A stretch of DNA of 51,513 nt from positions 1 to 51,513 of the forward strand of contig JAIEEQ010000005.1 in the NCBI GenBank assembly GCA_029067355.1, read 5' to 3'. Source of the DNA: Anaeroplasmataceae bacterium (GTDB lineage Bacteria; Bacillota_I; Bacilli_A; Acholeplasmatales; Anaeroplasmataceae). Positions 45,330 through 51,513 of the stretch are shown here, piece by piece. Position 1 is the stretch's first letter, and every line of letters starts with the position of its first letter. The notes beneath the pieces are model-generated. The model was not told the DNA's origin and made no database searches. It saw only the letters and a program-made list of their open reading frames with translations. The position numbers and the translations under genes were made by a program.

Positions 45330-46514
45330 ATGAAGAAAAATGTATTTTTAGAAGAAATGAAAAGGAGAGATAAAGAGGATGATAATGCCTATTCAATGAT
45401 TGGGACTGAGCTTAAAAGAGTACGTACAAGCCAATCTCAGACTCTTTCATCTATTGCTGGAAATCTTTGCTCTGTATCGTATTTATGCAAAATTGAAAAT
45501 GCGCAGCTTAAGCCAAATCGGTATATGCTGAATGAAATTTGTAAAAAACTAAATGTAGAATCACCAAAGATTACCCTTTTGTTTGAATTGAAAAATCTTT
45601 TAAATCAGATAGTTAAACACTACTATGATAAGGAATATGAAGCCATTGATGCTATTTATGAGAAGTGTCAAGCGTTTGATAATTATCGAACAAAGCTGAT
45701 TTTTTTGATTTATTATATTTCAAAAAATAAATTTGATGAAGCCAATTATGTTTCTAAAGAGCTTTTTAAGATTACGAGTGTTATGCAAGATGAGGAATTG
45801 AGTATCTTTATGGTCTTTCATTCAATTTTACTATATTATGAGGAAAATTATGTAGAAACCATAGACAATTTAAGACAGATGAGTAATTTATATGATTTAG
45901 AGGATACCTTAGGAAAAACGGCCTCCTTAGTTTGCCTAGAATGCTATTTAAAGATGAATAGCCCTATGACATTATTACATAGTCATAAATTACTAGAGTT
46001 ATTTTTGAAGACTTCTGAATATCAGCAGGCAGAGTATGTTCGATATCTTCAGGCGCTATATATGATTCAAAACAATATGCTTGATTGTGTATATAAGGAA
46101 ATAAAATATATACAAACCCTAGAATATCGTAATACACTTGAGTTCTATTTTGATATTCAGAAAAAAGAATATAAAAATAAGGAAGAATATCAGCATTTAC
46201 GCCCTTTTGCTAAGCTAATATATACCTATATTTTTGACTCTAAAAACTATTTGAATGTATTTTGTGGTATGGATAAGAATTTAGGTTATGCCTGTGATTT
46301 CAGTTACAATATAGCAAATTATTTAACCTTAAGTGATGATTTAGAACGTTATTCAGAATTGAGTGAAATGATTATTCCTAACATTAAGCAAACAAATAAT
46401 TTGTGGGAGCACAGATTTTTTTTAAAAGAGTTTTGTCGAATTTGCTCAGATTTTAGCAGATATAAAAGCTTTTGTAAGGCCTATAAGGATTTAAATGGAG
46501 GAGAAGAGATATGA
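45330..46514 (+). CDS. XRE-family regulator with long helical C-terminal domain
   Basis: 394 aa. An HTH_XRE domain (about residues 20-70; LKRVRTSQSQTLSSIAGNLCSVSYLCKIENAQLKP) is followed by some 320 residues of helical, probably TPR-like sequence, a layout like Rgg/PlcR-type peptide-sensing regulators. No binding ligand can be read from the sequence. ATG 45330 is 7 nt after AAGGAG. The stop overlaps the surface protein gene (ATGA), so regulator and surface protein are co-expressed. Confidence 0.82.
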   Translation: MKKNVFLEEMKRRDKEDDNAYSMIGTELKRVRTSQSQTLSSIAGNLCSVSYLCKIENAQLKPNRYMLNEICKKLNVESPKITLLFELKNLLNQIVKHYYDKEYEAIDAIYEKCQAFDNYRTKLIFLIYYISKNKFDEANYVSKELFKITSVMQDEELSIFMVFHSILLYYEENYVETIDNLRQMSNLYDLEDTLGKTASLVCLECYLKMNSPMTLLHSHKLLELFLKTSEYQQAEYVRYLQALYMIQNNMLDCVYKEIKYIQTLEYRNTLEFYFDIQKKEYKNKEEYQHLRPFAKLIYTYIFDSKNYLNVFCGMDKNLGYACDFSYNIANYLTLSDDLERYSELSEMIIPNIKQTNNLWEHRFFLKEFCRICSDFSRYKSFCKAYKDLNGGEEI

Positions 46515-47950
46515 AAAAGCTTTTAGTGTTTGTTTTGTTTTTATCTTGCTTTTCGATTAAAATTAGTGCAAGTAGCTGGAGGTTTGTCTGGGAAGAACAG
46601 AGTACAATTGTTGAGATTCCCTTAGGAGGTAATTTGCAAAATTATACTTCAATACCTAAGGCGTATTTATACAGAGATGGGCAAGTTTTAGAGGATGCAC
46701 AGATTCAGTATGTAACGACGGGGGATTGGCTTTATTTGCTGACAGATGTAGATACTCAAACTGTTGGAAACTATCAGGTTTGGTATAAGGCTGTGGAAAC
46801 CAAGTATAAGCCAGGACAGTGTCAAGGCTATAAAACACTTGTTACCTTTAGAGTGGTTGACAAAGAAGCTCCAATTTTTCAAAAATATCCTAAAACAATC
46901 ACATACTGGATTGGATCAGAAAAACCAAAATATCTTGAGCAAATAATAGCCATAGATAATAGCAAAACCTGTGAAATTAGTATAGATGATTCTTTAGTTA
47001 ATTATCAGGAGCCTGGGAATTATAAAGTAATCATTCGTGCAATAGATAAAAGCAACATAACTGAACAAGAAATAGACCTGATTGTCAAGGATCCAATAGG
47101 GCCTGTGATTACATTTTTAGGAGAGAATAATCGTATTCTTCTAACTAAAGGGGAAGAGGTATCTATTCAAAAGTACTTTAAAGCCATAGATAAAATAGAT
47201 GGTGATGTTACTGATACTATTTCCTATCCTTCATTCTCAACAGATGAGGAGCGGAGCTTTGAACTAGAGGTTACTTTTACAGATAAAAATTTAAATTCTT
47301 CACAAATTAAAATTTTTATTGAAATTGTTGATAAAGACGAGGTTTTAATAGAACTATATCAAAAGCAATTACTCTTAGAATATAATCAAGATTTTAAGAA
47401 GGCGATAGAGGAGAATATTAAAAGTGCATTTTTGGGAAAACGAAATATTAAGGATGAAATTCATATAGATATGAGCAAGGTGAAAAATGAGGTTGGAAGC
47501 TACATCGTTAGCTATTCTTATTTTCATAATCAAAGGGAGGTAAATGTAGAGTGTGAGGTAAAAATGCTTTCTAATACGGCTCCAATTTTACTTGTTGAAA
47601 ATATCATAACCTCTGTGAATGAAAAGCCACAAATTATTTCCTATATTACAGTAAAGGATTCTTCTGATTCAGAAATTCAAAGTAAGCTTGAGTGGGATGA
47701 TAGCCTAGTAGATTATTCTAAGGCAGGAACATATCCTGTTAGAGTTTCTGTAACAAATTCTTCTGGATTATCCTCCTTTGAAACTTTATATATTACAGTT
47801 TGTAAGGACTCTTTAGATAAGGATGAGGGAGAGGGGGATTTTTTCATGATCCTCATCCTTATTGGAGGTGTTGCTGTTTTGATAGGAATTGGAGGATTTC
47901 TTTATTTTAAGAAAAAGAGAAATTGCAATAAGGAACAAAATCAACTATAA
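46511..47950 (+). CDS. membrane-anchored surface protein with Ig-like (DUF5011-type) domains
   Basis: 479 aa: signal peptide (about 1-20), several beta-sandwich modules, and a C-terminal membrane helix (about 448-468) with basic stop-transfer tail KKKRNCNK. The segment GPVITFLGENNRILLTKGEEVSIQKYFKAIDKIDGDVT is a typical DUF5011 domain; at least one more Ig-like module lies on either side. No LPXTG motif. Likely displayed on the cell surface; partner unknown. It is translationally coupled to the XRE regulator. Confidence 0.85.
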   Translation: MKKLLVFVLFLSCFSIKISASSWRFVWEEQSTIVEIPLGGNLQNYTSIPKAYLYRDGQVLEDAQIQYVTTGDWLYLLTDVDTQTVGNYQVWYKAVETKYKPGQCQGYKTLVTFRVVDKEAPIFQKYPKTITYWIGSEKPKYLEQIIAIDNSKTCEISIDDSLVNYQEPGNYKVIIRAIDKSNITEQEIDLIVKDPIGPVITFLGENNRILLTKGEEVSIQKYFKAIDKIDGDVTDTISYPSFSTDEERSFELEVTFTDKNLNSSQIKIFIEIVDKDEVLIELYQKQLLLEYNQDFKKAIEENIKSAFLGKRNIKDEIHIDMSKVKNEVGSYIVSYSYFHNQREVNVECEVKMLSNTAPILLVENIITSVNEKPQIISYITVKDSSDSEIQSKLEWDDSLVDYSKAGTYPVRVSVTNSSGLSSFETLYITVCKDSLDKDEGEGDFFMILILIGGVAVLIGIGGFLYFKKKRNCNKEQNQL

Positions 47951-47976
47951 TATAGATAACTAAGGTGGTGAAGGAA

Positions 47977-50913
47977 ATGAAAGGATTTCTATATGGACAG
48001 ACAGAATTTAATTTGCTAAATAATTCAATTCATTTGAAAGATTACATAGAAACCGCTAAAAAAAATTCCTTTACCTTTCTTTCTCTAACAGACAAAAGCT
48101 TATATGGATGTTATAAATTCTATCAGGCTTGTATTGCAAATCATATCAAGCCATTGATTGGAATAGAGATTAGTTATGTAGATGATGATAGCTTTGAATC
48201 AAAGCTTCTTGCTTATGCGATGAATGAAAACGGCTATCAAAATCTTTTAAAAATCAGTACATATTTAGCCACGAATGATCTCCCTTATGGGCTAGAATTT
48301 TTAATCCCATATCAAGAGGGCATTGCGTTTATTTCTGTATATAATGAATCCATTCTTGAACGATATCACTATTCCAATGCCTATAATGAATTAAAAGCTA
48401 AGCTTATTCAGCTCAATACATATTTTAATTTTTATGTAGGATATTCTTATACGAACCGATTGGATCGGCTAAACTCGAATCAAGAGATTAAAGAGATTTC
48501 TTCCACATTGGGTATAAAGGTCTTACCTATACATAATTGCAGATATTTAAAAAATGAAGATATTATTATTTATGAAGCATTAACACAAATTGCTGGAAAG
48601 CCAGTTGAGATTAAAGAGTATGAAGATTATAGTTTTGATGCTGACCCATTGTGTACAGAAGATTTAGAAAAATTCGTTTCTAGTGTTGAACTCCAATTAT
48701 TTCCTAAAAAATTTTATTTGCCTGCATATCCTAATACTAAAGGAGCAAGTGCAATTTCTTTTTTGACAAATCTATGTTCTAAGGGGCTTTATCGAAGACG
48801 ACAAGGAAGGATTACTCCTTTGTATCAGGAACGATTACAATATGAGCTTTCCATTATAGATAAAATGGGATATAGTGATTATTTTTTGATTGTTTGGGAT
48901 TTTATATTATATGCGAAGAAAAAAAATATTTTGGTTGGGCCAGGGCGTGGATCTGCGGCAGGCTCCCTTGTGGCATACTGCTTAGGAATTACAGAGATTG
49001 ATCCATTAGAATATGATTTATTATTTGAGCGATTTTTGAATCCAGAACGAATTAGTATGCCTGATATTGATACAGATTTCCCAGACACCTATCGTGATGA
49101 TGTCATCCAGTATGTGAATCATCTTTATGGGGAAAAGCATGTTTGTAATATATCTGCCTTTAATACCTTTCAGATAAAATCCTCTATTCGGGATTTGGGA
49201 AGAATTAAAAAAATAGATACATCTCGTTTGAATGAAATGATACGTATGGTAGATTCAAATCCAAACTATGATGCACTTCTTGAACAATTTGAGAATCGCC
49301 CTGAAATTTATGATTTTCTATATATAATACGTGGATTGGATGGGCTGCCAAGACATATTTCTACACATGCAGCAGGTATTATTATTTCCTCTGCTACTTT
49401 AGATGATATTATTCCATTACAGGAAGGAATGAATGGACTATATCAATCTCAGCTAGAAGCCATAGATTTAGAAAAAATAGGCTTACTAAAAATGGATTTT
49501 TTGGGAATACGTAATTTGACAATTATTGATAAGGTTATGAAAGGCATCCCTGGCTTTACGATGGAAAAACTTCGTAATCTTCCATTAAATAACAATAAAA
49601 CCTATCAGCTTCTGCAAGTGGCAGATACATTAGGAGTATTCCAGCTTGAATCAGATGGAATTAGAAGAGTTTTATACAAGCTTAAGCCAGAACGATTTGA
49701 TGATCTGGTTGCAGTACTTGCTTTATATAGACCAGGTCCTATGGAAAACATTGATGAATTTATTGCTAGAAGACATGGGAAACCCTTTTCCTATGAGCAT
49801 CCTGTTTTAGAGCCAATTTTGAAAAGCACGTATGGTATTATTGTCTATCAGGAGCAAATTATGCAAATTGCTCAGAACTTTGCAGGCTTTACATTGGGGC
49901 AGGCAGATTTATTAAGACGAGCTATTTCAAAAAAGAATGAAGAAGAACTAAGAGGTCAGGAGATAGCTTTTATAAATGGGGCTATAAAGAAGGGGCATAG
50001 AGAAGCAGTTGCAAAGCATATTTATGAATATTTTTTAAAATTTAATAACTATGGCTTTAATAAATCCCATGCAGTAGCTTATGCACTTGTTGCCTATCAG
50101 ATGGCATTCTTAAAAGCAAATTTTTTTAATGTCTTTATATCTCAGATTCTTAATAATGTCATAGGAGCAACAAAAACCATGATCAGCTACATACAATATG
50201 CAAAGCAGAATAAGGTTGCAACCTATAAACCAAATGTGAATATTTCTACAAATCAATTTGAAGTTCAGCAGATGGGAATGTTTATGCCTTTGCAATCCAT
50301 ACATTCTATTGGAGAAACAATAACTCTTGAAATTGTTAATGAAAGAAATAGAAATGGACTCTTTAAAAGCTTTCAAGATTTTAAAGAGCGTACTAAACTT
50401 AGTGAATCAACTTTAGAGGCATTGATTTATGCTGGAGCGTTGGATTGTTTTGGAATGACGAAAAAGCAAATGATAGAAGCTAAAGACTCTTTGAATGAAA
50501 TATTTGCAAGGCATTTAGAAGGAAAAATAGAGGATAATACTGAATTTGAATTTAAGCTTTTACAGCAAAAAGAATTCACTTACTTAGGTTTTAATTTAAC
50601 CTATGATATCTTCTTGAATGTGGAGGAACTTCATAAAAAATATAAAGCGAGTTATTTAAATCAACGTACAGGCAGAGGGATTGGTTGTTTTGAAAATTTT
50701 AAGGTTATTTCTACTAAAAAAAGAGAGCCTATGCTAGTGGGCGAATTTAGAGATGGAATTGAATCAAAAAGCTTTGTGTTATTTCCTTCAGACTATCAAA
50801 AATTAACAAAAGAGATTGAAGAAAATCAATTATATTATATTGAATATTCATTGCGAAATGATGAAAAGAAGAATCAGTTACAGCTTGTTGTAAAAAATGT
50901 GATAGAGTGCTAA
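47977..50913 (+). CDS. dnaE: DNA polymerase III alpha subunit (DnaE), short form
   Basis: 978 aa, shorter than the usual 1070-1160. The polymerase core is intact (VGPGRGSAAGSLVAYCLGI, MPDIDTDF with catalytic Asp residues, LYRPGPMENIDEFI, NKSHAVAYALVAYQMAFLKA) and a C-terminal OB fold remains. The N-terminal PHP domain is degenerate: the expected HxH is replaced (LYGQTEFNLL) and TDH has become TDK (LSLTDKSLYG), so no metal-dependent proofreading is expected from it. ATG 47977 follows GGTGGTG; the GTGs at 47965/47968 form part of that SD. Confidence 0.94.
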   Translation: MKGFLYGQTEFNLLNNSIHLKDYIETAKKNSFTFLSLTDKSLYGCYKFYQACIANHIKPLIGIEISYVDDDSFESKLLAYAMNENGYQNLLKISTYLATNDLPYGLEFLIPYQEGIAFISVYNESILERYHYSNAYNELKAKLIQLNTYFNFYVGYSYTNRLDRLNSNQEIKEISSTLGIKVLPIHNCRYLKNEDIIIYEALTQIAGKPVEIKEYEDYSFDADPLCTEDLEKFVSSVELQLFPKKFYLPAYPNTKGASAISFLTNLCSKGLYRRRQGRITPLYQERLQYELSIIDKMGYSDYFLIVWDFILYAKKKNILVGPGRGSAAGSLVAYCLGITEIDPLEYDLLFERFLNPERISMPDIDTDFPDTYRDDVIQYVNHLYGEKHVCNISAFNTFQIKSSIRDLGRIKKIDTSRLNEMIRMVDSNPNYDALLEQFENRPEIYDFLYIIRGLDGLPRHISTHAAGIIISSATLDDIIPLQEGMNGLYQSQLEAIDLEKIGLLKMDFLGIRNLTIIDKVMKGIPGFTMEKLRNLPLNNNKTYQLLQVADTLGVFQLESDGIRRVLYKLKPERFDDLVAVLALYRPGPMENIDEFIARRHGKPFSYEHPVLEPILKSTYGIIVYQEQIMQIAQNFAGFTLGQADLLRRAISKKNEEELRGQEIAFINGAIKKGHREAVAKHIYEYFLKFNNYGFNKSHAVAYALVAYQMAFLKANFFNVFISQILNNVIGATKTMISYIQYAKQNKVATYKPNVNISTNQFEVQQMGMFMPLQSIHSIGETITLEIVNERNRNGLFKSFQDFKERTKLSESTLEALIYAGALDCFGMTKKQMIEAKDSLNEIFARHLEGKIEDNTEFEFKLLQQKEFTYLGFNLTYDIFLNVEELHKKYKASYLNQRTGRGIGCFENFKVISTKKREPMLVGEFRDGIESKSFVLFPSDYQKLTKEIEENQLYYIEYSLRNDEKKNQLQLVVKNVIEC

Positions 50914-50944
50914 GCTTTATCATATTTTTTATTAGGTGATTATT

Positions 50945-51513
50945 TTGGAAATCTGCTACACATTTAAAAAAGAGCTTGACTTAAATGAATTGAAAAATCA
51001 ATTTCAAAATAAAATAAAGGATAATCCAAAGTTTAATTCTGAAATAGATGTAGAACATATTTCAATAACAGAGGGCTACATAGTTTATCCATTTTTTGAA
51101 GGAAGCTTAAAAAACCTAGAGTACTTAGTTCTTAGAGGTGGAAAGCAGCAATCAGGAGTTATTGATGTATCTTGCAATTTGGTTTCAAAAGAATTTCTTT
51201 TGCTGGAACATTCAACAAAGCCGTTTACTGAAACAGAAGTAACGATTGATGAATTTAATATTTTTAATTTTAAAGATATTGAGCGATATGAAAAGGAATT
51301 TATAGAACGTATTTTAGATAAAACAGAAAGTGGCATTTGTAAACGTCATAATTTGATTTTAACAGATAAAGCAAATTCCTTAGATATTTCTCCTATTCAA
51401 AATTTTGAAGAGTTTAATAAAAGATATTATCTGGAAATGGTATATTGTATTGATTACTTTTCAAAAAAGCATAGGAAACCCTTTAAAAGCTATTTTTCTA
51501 CGCTATATAATGA
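50945..51513 (+). CDS. unrecognised protein, 3' end outside the window
   Basis: An open frame of at least 189 codons running off the right edge, absent from the ORF track because it has no stop here. TTG 50945 is placed 5 nt after GGTGA, as for other genes here; reading MEICYTFKKELDLNELKNQF. Soluble, rich in Phe/Glu/Lys, with no motif I recognise. The minus-strand ORF 51085-51336 in the track is its shadow. It lies 31 bp after dnaE and is probably co-transcribed. Confidence 0.7.
   Translation, partial: MEICYTFKKELDLNELKNQFQNKIKDNPKFNSEIDVEHISITEGYIVYPFFEGSLKNLEYLVLRGGKQQSGVIDVSCNLVSKEFLLLEHSTKPFTETEVTIDEFNIFNFKDIERYEKEFIERILDKTESGICKRHNLILTDKANSLDISPIQNFEEFNKRYYLEMVYCIDYFSKKHRKPFKSYFSTLYN

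Noticed and set aside
51085-51336. Minus-strand 83-aa ORF at the right end
   Set aside because: Lies opposite the plus-strand partial CDS starting at TTG 50945, which has a typical SD; composition is that of a shadow.

Overview
This is a low-GC, gene-dense chromosomal segment from a Gram-positive bacterium. TGA is used as a stop and TGG as Trp, so it uses the standard bacterial code rather than a Mollicutes code. Sporulation genes (a spoIIQ-type LytM gene, spoIIID and a probable cse60), a PheST T-box, RNase YhaM, DnaD and rpmB/fakA/recG/plsX synteny point to a spore-forming member of the Firmicutes, class Bacilli. An Erysipelotrichales-like gut lineage is my best guess; this is inferred from gene content, as no rRNA is present. 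I saw no tRNA, rRNA, CRISPR array, IS element or prophage.

Layout. (1) 1-8.1 kb: rpiB-upp followed by a complete F1Fo ATP synthase operon (atpZ-I-B-E-F-H-A-G-D-C), closed by a terminator. The c subunit has a two-carboxylate, Na+-type ion site. (2) 8.1-9.5 kb: a DUF1146-like gene, spoIIQ-like and spoIIID, the B. subtilis-type block behind atpC. (3) 9.4-15.5 kb: yigZ divergent from a cca-pullulanase-yhaM-membrane protein operon; the two promoters share one palindromic -35 box. (4) 15.5-20.5 kb: T-box-controlled pheST, then rlmN. (5) 20.5-25.8 kb: an accessory patch with a frameshift-split membrane protein, an orphan promoter/terminator unit that may encode a small RNA, and a 1364-aa cysteine-rich mosaic lipoprotein. 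(6) 25.8-28.3 kb: rsgA-rpe preceded by a PASTA protein that lacks the kinase domain normally found at this locus. (7) 28.5-31.2 kb: a metal-efflux operon (ArsR/SmtB sensor, free HMA chaperone, CadA/ZntA-type ATPase) under twin operators. (8) 31.2-36.2 kb: an ECF sigma factor with a membrane beta-propeller protein and lipoprotein, a MATE pump behind a terminator-bearing leader RNA (possible guanidine-IV/mepA type), and a second frameshift-split small gene. (9) 36.3-45 kb: rpmB (minus), then fakA-recG-plsX-unknown membrane protein-rnc-dapB-dnaD-nth. (10) 45-51.5 kb: cse60-like, an XRE regulator coupled to an anchored Ig-like surface protein, a short DnaE with a degenerate PHP domain, and an unrecognised gene running off the end.

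Many transcription-unit-leading genes use GGTGAT placed 3-5 nt before the start instead of AGGAGG. This matches the 5' part of the 16S anti-SD and helps fix several starts, including two or three short or non-ATG starts that the ORF track extended or missed.
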